64,000 nucleotides of DNA, taken from NCBI RefSeq assembly GCF_900091855.1, contig NZ_FMCH01000413.1, positions 78,522-142,521 of the forward strand, read 5' to 3'. Below the pieces are notes generated by a model. The model saw nothing but the letters and a program-made list of their open reading frames with translations, ran no database searches and was not told the DNA's origin. The stretch comes from Streptomyces sp. DvalAA-14 (GTDB lineage: Bacteria > Actinomycetota > Actinomycetes > Streptomycetales > Streptomycetaceae). The translations under genes and the position numbers were made by a program. Positions 50,306 through 59,391 of this stretch are shown here, in pieces. Each line of letters begins with the position of its first letter. The first letter of the stretch is position 1.

Positions 50306-51889
50306 TCAGCTGATGCGGGAGTAGGGCTTCCAGCCGGCCTGGGTGTAGTGCCTTGCCGGGAGCAGGCCCCCCTTGTTGTCGGCGTTGAGGAGGAAGACGC
50401 CGCCGCCAGGGGTACGGCCGAGGATGTCCTGGCGGCCGTCGTTGTCCATGTCGCCGCCGGTGACGAGGTCCTTGTAGGCGTTGAAGCCGGTGCCCATCTT
50501 GGTACGGGCCGAGTAACCGCCCTTGCCGTTGCCGCGGAAGAGCCACAAGGTGCCGCCGGAGTCGCGGGCGATGATGTCGGCGCGGCCGTCGCCGGAGAGG
50601 TCGCTGCGGCCGGTGACCAGGGTGTACGCCTTCCAGCCGGTGCCGATGGCGACCCGGGCCGCGAAGCCGCCCTTGCCGTTGCCCTTGTACAGCCACAACT
50701 TGCCGGCGGTGTCGCGGGCGAGCAGGTCGGGGAGGCCGTCGCCGGAGAAGTCGTCGGTGGCGAACAGCGAGGTGTAGCCCGCGAAACCGTTGGCGAGCCA
50801 GCTCTTGGGGGCGGTGTCGATGTCGTAGCCGCGCTGTCCCGGGTAGCGGTAGAGGGCGCCGCCGGGGGTGCGGGCGAGGACATCGGCGAGGCCGTCGCCG
50901 TCCAGGTCGCCGGCCTGGGTGATCCAGGTGTAGTTGATCTTGTAGTCGAGGGTGTCGGCGGACAGGCCGACCGGCTCCGGGAAGGGGCCGCCCGGGGGCA
51001 TGAACTGCCAGCTGATCCAGTGCCCGCCGGCGGCGTCCTCCTGTTGGGTGGTCACCGAACCGGCGACCGAGAGGTACCGGGGCGCGAAGACATCCCGGCT
51101 CCAGGCGAGGATCTGGGCACGGTAGGCGGTGATGTTGGCGTAGACGCGTACCCCGTCGGCGGCCACGCAGCCGGTGGCGCTCGTCGCGGACAGGCCGATG
51201 AGCTTGCCGCCGGCCATCAGTGCGCCGCCCGCGTCGCCGGCGCACTGCTCAGCGTGGTCGGGCTTGGCGGTGCCGGGCTTGGGCAGGGTGCAGAACGTCC
51301 CCGGAGCCTGCGGGTGGCCGAGGTGGGCGGCGCAGGTGCCGGCCGACAGGATGGAGACCTGCTCGGTGTGTGCGGTACGGGTGTTGTCGCGCCCGTGGAG
51401 GCCGGCCCAGGAGTAGAACGTCGCGGTCGCGCCGGCCGCGTAGAGCTTGGCGTCGCCGGTCGTCGCCAAGGTGGGACGCCCGCTGCCCGTGGTGTAGCTC
51501 ACCGGGGTGTTGCTCGCCTCGGTGATCCCGAAGGCGCTCTGCCGGGTGGCGGGGACGAAACCCGCCGGCACCCGGTAGGCCGGGTTCTGCGAGATGAAGT
51601 CGGGTCTTCCGCCGTGGTACCACTGCGAGCGGTCGTCCGAGGTATGGCCGGTGAAACAGTCCGCTCCCGTCAGCTCCCGCGTTTCGGACAGCTCGATGGC
51701 GCTGCACAAACGCGACGCGCCTTTGGTCAGGTTGTACGTGGTGTATCCCACCAGCCAGGACGGGAAGGCCGGCGCCGCGGCCTGCGCGGTCGGCGTACCG
51801 AGCGCCAGCATGCCCCCCGCCAGCAGCGCCCCGGCCAGCGCGGCCGTCACCGCCCGCCGCGCAGACCCAGCTCTTGTGTACCTGTGCAT
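50306..51889 (-). CDS. secreted trypsin-fold protein with lost catalytic residues plus FG-GAP repeats
   Basis: Exported protein of 527 residues. Signal MHRYTRAGSARRAVTAALAGALLAGGMLALGTPTAQA. Residues about 40-270 look like a trypsin-fold domain, but the His motif AAHC reads TGADCF and the Ser motif GDSGGP reads GDAGGAL, so the His and Ser of the triad are missing. Cys pairs are kept (CTLPKPG, AEQCAGDAGG, ATGCVAADG). From about 310 there are four FG-GAP repeats (GDLDGDGLADVLARTPGGALYRYPG and others). Likely a pseudo-protease that binds rather than cuts. It is 58 bases upstream of the other FG-GAP gene on the same strand. Confidence 0.75.
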   Translation of the reverse strand: MHRYTRAGSARRAVTAALAGALLAGGMLALGTPTAQAAAPAFPSWLVGYTTYNLTKGASRLCSAIELSETRELTGADCFTGHTSDDRSQWYHGGRPDFISQNPAYRVPAGFVPATRQSAFGITEASNTPVSYTTGSGRPTLATTGDAKLYAAGATATFYSWAGLHGRDNTRTAHTEQVSILSAGTCAAHLGHPQAPGTFCTLPKPGTAKPDHAEQCAGDAGGALMAGGKLIGLSATSATGCVAADGVRVYANITAYRAQILAWSRDVFAPRYLSVAGSVTTQQEDAAGGHWISWQFMPPGGPFPEPVGLSADTLDYKINYTWITQAGDLDGDGLADVLARTPGGALYRYPGQRGYDIDTAPKSWLANGFAGYTSLFATDDFSGDGLPDLLARDTAGKLWLYKGNGKGGFAARVAIGTGWKAYTLVTGRSDLSGDGRADIIARDSGGTLWLFRGNGKGGYSARTKMGTGFNAYKDLVTGGDMDNDGRQDILGRTPGGGVFLLNADNKGGLLPARHYTQAGWKPYSRIS

Positions 51890-52009
51890 CGAAGCAACCC
51901 CCCACGGGTGACCGGCCGTCCGCCCTCACCGGGAGGGCACGCGCGCTGTTGAAACCGCCTGGTCAATCCCCTGGAGACCACGCGGACGAGGCACTGTAGC
52001 AGCCCGCAC

Positions 52010-52056
52010 GGCAAAGGCCCCGGAGTCACGTCACGCGCGACTCCGAGGCCTTTGCC
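52010..52056. terminator. bidirectional terminator
   Basis: GGCAAAGGCCCCGGAGTC (52010-52027) pairs with GACTCCGAGGCCTTTGCC (52039-52056), one mismatch. It lies between the DEAD-box stop (52114) and the FG-GAP gene start region, so it ends the helicase transcript on the minus strand. Confidence 0.75.
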
Positions 52057-52113
52057 CTGCTCAACTCTTGTTCATCTCAACGGTGCCGGTTCGCCGCAGA
52101 GAGCTCACGGCGG

Positions 52114-54429
52114 TCAGCCGTTGCGCTTCCAGCGCGGCTTGCGGTCGGCGGCCGGCGCGGCCGTGTTGTCGCGGCTGTAGGAGGAGTTGGGGCGGTCGCG
52201 GTCGCCGAAGGACGGGCGACGGTCGCGGTCGCCGAACGCCGGGCGGCTGTCGCGGCGGTCGCGGTTGAAGGGGCGGTCCTCGGTGCGGTTGCCGAAGGCG
52301 GGGCGGCTGTCGCGGCGGTCGTCGCGGTTGTAGGCCGGACGGGCGTCACGACGGTCGCGGTCGCCGTACGACGAACTCGACGCGGGGCGGCGGTCGTCGC
52401 GGTTGTAGGACGAGGACGACGAGGCCGGCCGGCGGTCGTCACGGTTGTAGGAGGACGACGACGAAGGCGCGGAGGACGCGGGGCGACGGTCGTCACGGTT
52501 GTACGCCGGACGGCTGTCGCGGCGGTCGTCCCGGTTGTACGCCGGACGGGCGTCACGACGGTCGCGGTCACCGTAGGAGGAAGAGGACGAGGCCGAGGAG
52601 GACGCGGGCCGGCGGTCGTCCCGGTTGTACGCCGGGCGGCTGTCGCGGCTGTCCCGCCGGTCGTCGCGGTTGTACGAGGGGCGCCGGTCGAAGTTGCCCC
52701 GGTCGTCCCGCCGTTCACGGTCGCGATCGCGATCGCGGTCCCTGTCGCCGTACGCGGGCCGGTCGTCGCGACGCTGGTAGGCCGGCTGCTCCGAACGCGG
52801 CTCCGGTACGGAGGCCAACGCGGCAACCTCGGCGGCGAGTTCCGCCGCCTTGGCGGCCACCGCCTCATCCGGGTCCTCCCCGCGCTCCCGCGCGGAGCGG
52901 GCGGTCAACCGGTCCGCCTCTTCGCGCAGTTCGACGGCGCGGCGCTGCAGCCGCTCCAACTGGCGGGTGAGGTCGGCGACTTCACGCTCGGCCTGGACAG
53001 CGGCGTTCTGCAGCGCGTCGGCCTGGACGTCGGTCAGCGAGCGGGCACCGGTGATGCGGGAGACGTCCTCGTCGAAGACGCCGGCGCCGCCGATGATGTG
53101 GCGCGAGGCGTCGACGCCCGCGTCCTCCATCAGCCGGAAGATCTGCTTGCGCTGGTGCGGCAGGGCCAGCGAGACGACCGTGCCGGACTCGCCCGCGCGA
53201 GCGGTACGGCCGGAGCGGTGCAGGTAGTCCTTGTGGTCGGCGGCCGGGTCGACGTTCAGCACCAGGCCGATGTTGTCGACGTGGATGCCGCGGGCGGCGA
53301 CATCGGTGGCGACCAGCACATTGACGCGGCCCGCCTTGAAGTCCTCAAGGGTGCGGGTGCGGGCGCCCTGGGTCATCCCGCCGTGCAGGGCGTCGGCCCG
53401 TACCCCGGACTCGATGAGCTGCTCGGCGACGCGGTCGGCGCCCATCTGGGTGCGGACGAAGATGATCGTCCGGCCCTTGCGGGCGGCGATGGCGGCGGTG
53501 ACCGGGGCCTTGTCCTTGGGCTTCACGATCAGCACGTGGTGGCTCATGGTCGTCACCGCGCCCTGGGCGGCGTCCACCTCGTGGGTGACCGGCTTGACCA
53601 GGTAGCGCCGGACCAGCGAGTCGATCTCGTTCTCCAGCGTGGCGGAGAACAGCAGTCGCTGGCCGCCGGCCGGGATGAGGTCGAGGATCTCGGTGACCTC
53701 GGGCAGGAAGCCCATGTCGGCCATCTGGTCGGCCTCGTCCAGGACCGCGATCTGTACCTGGTCGAGCGAGGCGGCGCCCCGGTTGATCAGGTCGCGCAGT
53801 CGGCCGGGGGTGGCGACCAGCACGTCCACGCCGCGCTCGAGGGCGTAGATCTGGTTCTGCATGGAGGTGCCGCCGCAGACGACCTTCATCTTCAGGCCGA
53901 GCACGTCGCCGTACGGCTGGAGCGCGTCGGCCACCTGCATCGCCAACTCGCGGGTCGGGGTGAGGATCACGCCCCTGGGGTGCTTGCGCTCGGTGCGGCC
54001 GCCGGACAGCAGGGTCAGCAGCGGCAGGCCGAAGGCCAGGGTCTTGCCGGAGCCGGTACGGCCGCGGCCCAGGATGTCCCGGCCGCTGAGCGCGTCCGGG
54101 ATGGTGGCGGCCTGGATCGGGAAGGGGGTGACCACGCCGTTCTGGGTGAGCTTGCGGACGATGCCGTCGGCCAGGCCGAGGTCGGCGAAGGTGATGCCCG
54201 GCTCCTCGAGGATCTCGGGCTCATCGGCGGGCGCGGCGGCTTCCGGCGCCTCGGAGTTCGCGGCACCGGCCGGCGCGGGGGCGGCGGCCTCGGCGGGCTC
54301 GGTGGCCTCGGGTGCGTCAGCGGTCACAACGGCTACAGGTGCTTCCGGGGCCACGACGGCCTCGGTGATGACGATGGCGTCGCCTGCGTTCTCGGGCATG
54401 GCGGAACGGTCGGCACTGTCAAGGGACAT
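52114..54429 (-). CDS. DEAD-box RNA helicase with RD-rich C-terminal tail
   Basis: RNA helicase of 771 residues. Acidic Ala/Pro-rich head to about 75; Q motif ITFADLGLADGIVRKLTQNGVVTPFPIQ, Walker A GRGRTGSGKT, PTRELA, GG, TPGR, DEAD (AVLDEADQMADMGF), SAT (LLFSATLE), then ALHGGM, TDVAARGIHVDN and HRSGRTARAG. After a coiled coil (about 490-550) comes a 200-residue tail of repeated NRDDRRPASS, RDRRDARPAY and SRPAFGDRD units, intrinsically disordered and RNA-binding in type. Such tails promote condensates and cold-shock RNA work. Ribosome site is weak. Confidence 0.9.
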   Translation of the reverse strand: MSLDSADRSAMPENAGDAIVITEAVVAPEAPVAVVTADAPEATEPAEAAAPAPAGAANSEAPEAAAPADEPEILEEPGITFADLGLADGIVRKLTQNGVVTPFPIQAATIPDALSGRDILGRGRTGSGKTLAFGLPLLTLLSGGRTERKHPRGVILTPTRELAMQVADALQPYGDVLGLKMKVVCGGTSMQNQIYALERGVDVLVATPGRLRDLINRGAASLDQVQIAVLDEADQMADMGFLPEVTEILDLIPAGGQRLLFSATLENEIDSLVRRYLVKPVTHEVDAAQGAVTTMSHHVLIVKPKDKAPVTAAIAARKGRTIIFVRTQMGADRVAEQLIESGVRADALHGGMTQGARTRTLEDFKAGRVNVLVATDVAARGIHVDNIGLVLNVDPAADHKDYLHRSGRTARAGESGTVVSLALPHQRKQIFRLMEDAGVDASRHIIGGAGVFDEDVSRITGARSLTDVQADALQNAAVQAEREVADLTRQLERLQRRAVELREEADRLTARSARERGEDPDEAVAAKAAELAAEVAALASVPEPRSEQPAYQRRDDRPAYGDRDRDRDRDRERRDDRGNFDRRPSYNRDDRRDSRDSRPAYNRDDRRPASSSASSSSSYGDRDRRDARPAYNRDDRRDSRPAYNRDDRRPASSAPSSSSSYNRDDRRPASSSSSYNRDDRRPASSSSYGDRDRRDARPAYNRDDRRDSRPAFGNRTEDRPFNRDRRDSRPAFGDRDRRPSFGDRDRPNSSYSRDNTAAPAADRKPRWKRNG

Positions 54430-54649
54430 GCGAAAGCAAAACCTCTCGGAGACTTACGGCACGCGCCAGCTCCGCAGGTTGCTTACAACCGCCTCGATGC
54501 GGTCAGCCACAGGAGAAAAGGAACGCGCCACGGGGCGCGTATTGGTCAGGCGCCAGGACACATGGAAAGTGGGATCAAACGATCTACCAGCATACGCATC
54601 GGGTACCGCTTTTGCCAATCGCCTCCTGAGCCCGGCCTGACCTGCGGTT

Positions 54650-55174
54650 TCAGTCCTCTCCGCCGGGCGCGGGACTGCCGGGTGGCGAGCTGTCGCTCTG
54701 GCTCGGGGGGTCGGTGGGGGCCGCCGTCGTCGGGTCGGCGGCCGGGGTGGTGGGGGGCGGCGCCTGCTGGGTGGGGGACGCCTGGGCGGTGGGCTGCGGG
54801 ACGGTGACCCCGCCGGCCGACGACGGCACGGCCCGGCCGCCGGCGGGCTTGCCCGAGGCCCGGTGGGTGACCGAGGCCGAGGCGGAGGCCCCCGCGGAGG
54901 GCAGGGTGCCGGACGCCGAGGGCGATGGCGACATCCCGTTCTTCCCGGCCGGCCGACCCGCGGCCGGCTCCATCCGGCCGCCGCCCGGCCCGTCCGCGAC
55001 ACTGCCCGCACTGGCCGGTACGTGGTTGGGCTTGGGGTCGGGCTCACTGCCGGCACTCACACAGGCGGCCACCCCGGCGGCCACCAGCGTGACAAGGACG
55101 GCGGACCGGATGCCGACGACACGGGCGCGGGCGCGGGGGCTGCGGATGCTGTCGCCGTTCTGCGGTGGGGGCAT
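54650..55174 (-). CDS. putative lipoprotein with Ser/Pro/Thr-rich tail
   Basis: Protein of 174 residues; ATG at 55174 follows GAGG by 8 bases. A signal with lipobox-like end (VLVTLVAAGVAACVSAG) would leave Cys as the lipidated residue. The rest is disordered Pro/Ser/Thr/Ala (SPTQQAPPPTTPAAD). No domain recognised; may be a wall-spanning linker protein. Confidence 0.55.
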   Translation of the reverse strand: MPPPQNGDSIRSPRARARVVGIRSAVLVTLVAAGVAACVSAGSEPDPKPNHVPASAGSVADGPGGGRMEPAAGRPAGKNGMSPSPSASGTLPSAGASASASVTHRASGKPAGGRAVPSSAGGVTVPQPTAQASPTQQAPPPTTPAADPTTAAPTDPPSQSDSSPPGSPAPGGED

Positions 55175-55402
55175 GTGCGGGACCTCGGGCTTCGGTGGGG
55201 GCCGCCTACGCGGGACGTACGCGGCCGGTCTCGCCCTGTCCAACGCCGCCGCATCCCACCAGGACACGCCCGTATCCGTACGGCCGTGCCGCCGGTCATC
55301 CGGGCGGCGGCCCGCCGGGGGCCCGCCGCGAGTCCCCTGCCGGGTGGCCGGGGGCCGGGCGGCTCAGCGAGGCGCCGCCCGCCCCTCACCCGTAGCCGCT
55401 CC

Positions 55403-55744
55403 TCACCCGTAGCCGAGCGCGTGCAGCCGGGCGTCGTCGATACCGAAGTGGTGGGCGATCTCGTGGACGACGGTGACCTCGGTCTCGGCGACCGCCTCCT
55501 CCCGGTCGGCGCACATGCGCAGCGTCGGCCCCCGGTAGATCGTGATCCGGTCCGGCAGCACCCCGGCGTACCACTCTCCGCGCTCGGTCAGCGGTGTCCC
55601 CTCGTACAGCCCGAGCAGCCCGGGCTCGCCGGAGGGCGGCTCGTCCTCCACGAACACGGCCACGTTGTCCATCAGGCGGGTCAGCTCCGCCGGGATCCGG
55701 TCGAGCGCCTCACCGACCAGTTCCTCGAACTCCTCGCGCGTCAT
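55403..55744 (-). CDS. small zinc metallopeptidase (HExxH type)
   Basis: Protein of 113 residues; ATG at 55744. MTREEFEELVGEALDRIPAELTRLMDNVAVFVEDEP is the usual start of the family of short metallopeptidases (minimal zincin-type), and VTVVHEIAHHFGIDDARLHALGYG carries HExxH with the third ligand probably Asp or His downstream. Widely conserved in actinobacteria, function unknown. A 228-base gap follows before the lipoprotein gene. Confidence 0.85.
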   Translation of the reverse strand: MTREEFEELVGEALDRIPAELTRLMDNVAVFVEDEPPSGEPGLLGLYEGTPLTERGEWYAGVLPDRITIYRGPTLRMCADREEAVAETEVTVVHEIAHHFGIDDARLHALGYG

Positions 55745-55889
55745 TTCCAGCACCCCCCTATTGTCCCGGCCGGCACCCGCTTCGAGCCCCGCGCCGACCC
55801 CCGCGAAACGGTTTTGGCGATCCCCCGGCCCATCCCATATGCTGCTCGCGTCCCCGAAGTGCGCCGACGGCGCCCACGGACGGCCATCC

Positions 55890-55962
55890 GCCCTCATCGT
55901 CTAGTGGCCCAGGACGCCGCCCTTTCAAGGCGGTAGCACGGGTTCGAATCCCGTTGGGGGCA
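55890..55962 (+). tRNA. tRNA-Glu(UUC)
   Basis: Acceptor GCCCTCA pairs with TGGGGGC; anticodon loop CTTTCAA (anticodon TTC) on stem CCGCC/GGCGG; T arm ACGGGTTCGAATCCCGT. Discriminator A; CCA not encoded. A perfect 10-bp hairpin at 55983-56005 follows as terminator. Confidence 0.95.
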
Positions 55963-55982
55963 CCTCCAGCCACAGCACCCAT

Positions 55983-56005
55983 GGCTGCCTCGCTTCGAGG
56001 CAGCC
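55983..56005 (+). terminator. terminator of tRNA-Glu
   Basis: GGCTGCCTCG, CTT, CGAGGCAGCC: perfect 10-bp stem 21 bases past the tRNA. Confidence 0.7.
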
Positions 56006-56079
56006 GGTGTGTGGCCGGGCTGGCGGGTATCCGAAGAAGCGGTCATCCGGTCCCCGCTGCGGACCTCGAGAGTCCGAAA

Positions 56080-56170
56080 TTTGCGGCTCCGGGACTTCGG
56101 GACTCCGGCTCCTTGAGACTCCAGGTCCTTGGGGCTCCGGCTCCTTGGGACTCCGGGACCTCGTGACCTC
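56080..56170. repeat. degenerate GGCTCCGGGACT-type tandem repeat
   Basis: About four imperfect units of GGGACTCCGGCTCCTTG type. Lies in the 430-base gap between tRNA-Glu and the TetR gene, which otherwise holds only the terminator and the operator pair. Confidence 0.6.
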
Positions 56171-56355
56171 GACTCTTCGTCGGCAGCAGCCCCTTGGGTG
56201 CCTCGCCCCCTCGCCCGGAGGGTCGGGTCGCCCCCTCCGCATGGACTGCGGGACCCCGTTGGACCGAACCCGCTGCTGCCATCGACGCTTCCACCCGGCC
56301 GTCGGCGGCCGCGCGTCGCCCCGAGGTCACCCCACCACGAATCCGCCCGCAGGTC

Positions 56356-56402
56356 TTGCTCAGGCGAGCAAATTTCCGGTACCGTCTTGCTCATGCAAGC
56401 AA
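56356..56402 (+). promoter_or_regulatory. promoter with two TTGCTCxxxxxxGCAA operators
   Basis: Operators TTGCTCAGGCGAGCAA (56356-56371) and TTGCTCATGCAAGCAA (56387-56402) lie 31 bp apart. The first covers a -35-like TTGCTC, and TACCGT (56380-56385) 18 bases on is a -10-like element 7 bases before the ATG. The second operator covers the start codon. Fits autorepression of a leaderless message. Confidence 0.65.
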
Positions 56403-57037
56403 GGAACAGCTCGGGTAAGCAAAAGACGGGGCACGAGGCCGGTTCCTCCTTCACCGGGACGGGCCGCCGGGCCCAGATCGTCGCGGCGGCCATCGACGTC
56501 ATCGCCGAAGTCGGCTACCACCAGGCGTCGTTCGCGAAGATCGCCGCGCACGCCGGACTGAGCAGTACGGGGATGATCTCCTACCACTTCAAGGGGCGGG
56601 ACGATCTGATGCGCGGGGTCGTCATCGAGGTGATGCAGCTCGCGGGCGGGTACATGCGGCCCCGGATCGAGGCGCACGAGAGCCCGGCGGCCCGCCTGCG
56701 CGCGTCCATCGAGGGCAACCTCGACCTGCTCGCCGAGTACCCGAAGCACCTCGCGGCGATTGTGGAGATCCTCGGCAATCTCCGTGGCGGCGACCCCGGC
56801 ATGGTCGCCTTCCTCGAAACGACGGAGGGCATCCTCGCCTTCCAGGTGGAACAGATCCGCACGGCGCAACGCGCGGGTGAGTTCTGCGACTTCGACCCAT
56901 GGGTGATGGTGCGGGCGATCCGCGCCGCCATCGACGACGTGGTGCGGCGCGCCACCCACGATCCCGATCTTGATGTGCGGGCCGCCGGCCGGGAGTTGGC
57001 GGACCTGTTCGAGCGCGCCACCAAGAGGACGTCATGA
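56393..57037 (+). CDS. TetR/AcrR family transcriptional regulator
   Basis: Regulator of 214 residues. HTH: GRRAQIVAAAIDVIAEVGYHQASFAKIAAHAGLSSTGMISYHFKGRDDLMRGVV. Ligand-binding domain with EYPKHLAAIVEILGNLRGG. The ATG at 56393 is embedded in an operator and lacks a ribosome site. Its stop overlaps the start of the VC0807-like membrane protein (ATGA), making a two-gene repressor-target operon. Confidence 0.85.
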   Translation: MQARNSSGKQKTGHEAGSSFTGTGRRAQIVAAAIDVIAEVGYHQASFAKIAAHAGLSSTGMISYHFKGRDDLMRGVVIEVMQLAGGYMRPRIEAHESPAARLRASIEGNLDLLAEYPKHLAAIVEILGNLRGGDPGMVAFLETTEGILAFQVEQIRTAQRAGEFCDFDPWVMVRAIRAAIDDVVRRATHDPDLDVRAAGRELADLFERATKRTS

Positions 57038-57927
57038 CCGCAGCGGACACGGGGGTATCCATCATGACAACGCGTCAGACACGTTCTACCGACCCGGACG
57101 GGACAGCCGCCGGCCGAAGTGAGAAGGCCGAGGTCGTCGCGGACGAGGCGGTGACAACCGAGAACGTCACGGGCGGGGGCAACGCAGAACGGAACGACGG
57201 GGTTGAGGGCAACGCGGCCGGGGGCAACATCGCTGAGGACAACACGGCCGGTGCCGCCACGGCGGAGGGCAACACAGCCGGTGCCGGCACGGCGGAGGCA
57301 CGGCGCCGCACAAAGGCACTGCGCCAGCGGATGGCCGGACAGCTGCTCTTCGAGCTCGTCCTCCCGCTCGGCTCCTACTACGGGCTGCGCGCGGCCGGCG
57401 CCGGCCAGTGGCTCGCGTTGGTCGCCGGCGGTCTGCTGGTGCTGCCGTGGATCGCCTACGGGATCGTGCGGCAGCGGCGGGTGGAAACGATGGCGGTGTT
57501 CACGCTGAGCCTGGTGGTCGTCGGCGGCCTGCTGTCCATGATCACCGGCGACCCGAGGGTGCTGCTGCTCCGGGACAGCTGGCTGACCGGCGCGATCGGG
57601 CTCTGGGTGCTCGGCTCGCTGTTCACCCGGCGCCCGTTCATGATGACGGCCTCGCGCGGCATCGTCATCGCCAAGGTCGGCGAGGCCGGACTGGTCGCCT
57701 GGGAGGCGCGCTGGGACGCGGAGCCGACGTTCCGCCATCACCTGCGGCTGCTCACCGCGGTGTGGGGCGGGGGCATCCTGTTCGACGCCGTACTGCGGGT
57801 GGCACTGGTGTACAGCATCCCGGTGGACGCCTTCCCGCTCACCAGTACCGTGCTCTGGCTGGTGCTGCTCGGCGGGCTCTTCACGTTCCACTACACGTAC
57901 ATCACCCGGAACGGCCTGAAGCTGTAA
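57034..57927 (+). CDS. VC0807-like membrane protein
   Basis: Protein of 297 residues; ATG overlaps the TetR stop, and a later ATG (57064) is possible. The first 85 residues are a Gly/Asn/Thr-rich disordered stretch (repeats of GNTAGA). From about 95 there are six membrane helices with LLFELVLPLGSYYGLRAAGAGQWLALVAGGLLVLP and FTRRPFMMTASRG, the pattern of VC0807-type proteins. Function unknown; coupling to a TetR suggests drug or lipid stress. Confidence 0.65.
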   Translation: MTAADTGVSIMTTRQTRSTDPDGTAAGRSEKAEVVADEAVTTENVTGGGNAERNDGVEGNAAGGNIAEDNTAGAATAEGNTAGAGTAEARRRTKALRQRMAGQLLFELVLPLGSYYGLRAAGAGQWLALVAGGLLVLPWIAYGIVRQRRVETMAVFTLSLVVVGGLLSMITGDPRVLLLRDSWLTGAIGLWVLGSLFTRRPFMMTASRGIVIAKVGEAGLVAWEARWDAEPTFRHHLRLLTAVWGGGILFDAVLRVALVYSIPVDAFPLTSTVLWLVLLGGLFTFHYTYITRNGLKL

Positions 57928-57944
57928 ACGGACAGCGCGGACCT

Positions 57945-57982
57945 GCCCGGCCCGGCCCGGCCTGCGCCGGGCCGGGCCGGGC
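57945..57982. terminator. strong GC hairpin terminator
   Basis: GCCCGGCCCGGCCCGG and CCGGGCCGGGCCGGGC form a perfect 16-bp stem with loop CCTGCG, 18 bases after the membrane protein stop. Confidence 0.75.
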
Positions 57983-58166
57983 GGCGCCCACGTGGAGCTG
58001 TCCGAGCTGTGGCCGGGGCCGATCCTGGACAGTTCCGCGCTGTCGCGGCCCACGGCCACGGTGAGCGGTCGTGTCCCGCCGCCTTCCGCGGCTGCCACGA
58101 CGTGCTCGGGCAGCGGTCCGATCGGTCGGCGCAGCCGGGGCCGCCGACACGGGTTACGCTGGTCAG

Positions 58167-58559
58167 GTGAGTCAGGAAAACGAAGCGACCAATCTCGGTA
58201 GTCCTCGGGCCTGCTCCATCGCTGACGCGCTCGAGGTCGTCGGGGAGCGCTGGAGCCTGCTCGTGCTCCGCGAGCTGAGTTTCGGCGTCCACCGGTTCAA
58301 GGACATCCAGATCAACACCGGCGCCCCGCGGGAGACGCTCGCGCTGCGGCTGCGCAAGCTGGAGGAGGCCGGCGTGATCGAACGCCGGCGGTACTGCGAG
58401 CGTCCGCCGCGCGACGAGTACCTGCTCACCGACGTCGGCCAGGACCTCATCCCCGTCCTGAGCGCCCTGCGCAGATGGGGTGAGCGCCATGTCACCCCCG
58501 TCCTCGCCGCCCGTGGCGACGACGCCCCCCGCAGGGTGCCGCCGCGGGCCGGCGCGTAG
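58167..58559 (+). CDS. HxlR family transcriptional regulator
   Basis: Winged-helix regulator of 130 residues: CSIADALEVVGERWSLLVLRELSFGVHRFKDIQINTGAPRETLALRLRKLEEAGVIERRRYCERPPRDEYLLTDVGQDL is a complete HxlR domain with the conserved Cys near the N-terminus. The GTG at 58167 is preceded by TACGCT at 6 bases, so a leaderless message is likely. No obvious divergent target; the solute-binding-like gene follows 88 bases on. Confidence 0.85.
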   Translation: MSQENEATNLGSPRACSIADALEVVGERWSLLVLRELSFGVHRFKDIQINTGAPRETLALRLRKLEEAGVIERRRYCERPPRDEYLLTDVGQDLIPVLSALRRWGERHVTPVLAARGDDAPRRVPPRAGA

Positions 58560-58647
58560 CCGGAACGGTGCGGTGCCCGTTGTGGCGCCTCGCGGGTCAT
58601 CCACCGGGATGATCTTGAAAAAGCCGCAGCCGGTAAACTCTTCCCCC

Positions 58648-59391
58648 GTGACTGACGCGACACCGATCACCCCGGCCCTCGTTTCCGCGTTCGCACCGGG
58701 CGGCACGCTGCGAGCGTCGATCAACCTGGGGAATCCCGTCCTCGCGCATCGCGACGCGGGTGGTGAGCCCGCGGGCGTATCGGTGGATCTGGCACGGGAG
58801 TTCGCGCGGCGACTCGGGGTGCCGGTCGAGTTGGTGGCGTTCGAGAGGGCTGCGGCGTCGGTCGACGCGGTGCGCGACGAGCGGGCCGACGTCGGCTTCT
58901 TCGCCGTCGATCCGGCACGCGGTGCGGGGCTGCTGTTCACCGCGCCCTACGTGCTCATCGAGGGCAGTTACCTGGTCCCGGAGTCCTCGGCGCTGACCGA
59001 GAACGCGCAGGTGGACGCGGAGGGCCAGCGCGTCTCGGTCGGTGCGGGGAGCGCCTACGACCTGTTCCTCAGCCGTGAGATCCGGCGGGCCGACATCGTC
59101 CGCTTCCCCGGCGCGGGGCCGGCGCTCGCGGCCGTACGGTCGGACGAGGTCGAAGTGGCCGCCGGTATCCGGCAGTTGCTGGAAAGCGAGGCGCAACGCG
59201 CCCCGGGTGTGCGGGTGCTGCCCGGGCGCTTCATGGTGATCCAGCAGGCGATGGCAACACCGGCCGGCCGAGGCAGCCGGGCGCAGGGGTTGCTGGCCTC
59301 TTTTGTCGAGGAGATGAAAGCAGGCGGTTTCGTCGCTGCCGCGCTGCGGCACCACGGCATCGAGGGCGCGATCGTGGCGCCCGCCGCCTGA
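58648..59391 (+). CDS. periplasmic-binding-protein-like (SBP_bac_3) protein without signal peptide
   Basis: Protein of 247 residues from the GTG at 58648 (TAAACT 8 bases before; an ATG at 58609 is possible). It has the type II solute-binding fold: RASINLGNPVLAHRDAGGEPAGVSVDLAREFARRLG, DVGFFAVDPARGAGLLFTAPYVLIEGSYLV, and VSVGAGSAYDLFLSRE. No signal or lipobox, so it is cytosolic, unlike transporter partners. It may be a stand-alone amino-acid-binding or dehydratase-like protein. Confidence 0.7.
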   Translation: MTDATPITPALVSAFAPGGTLRASINLGNPVLAHRDAGGEPAGVSVDLAREFARRLGVPVELVAFERAAASVDAVRDERADVGFFAVDPARGAGLLFTAPYVLIEGSYLVPESSALTENAQVDAEGQRVSVGAGSAYDLFLSREIRRADIVRFPGAGPALAAVRSDEVEVAAGIRQLLESEAQRAPGVRVLPGRFMVIQQAMATPAGRGSRAQGLLASFVEEMKAGGFVAAALRHHGIEGAIVAPAA

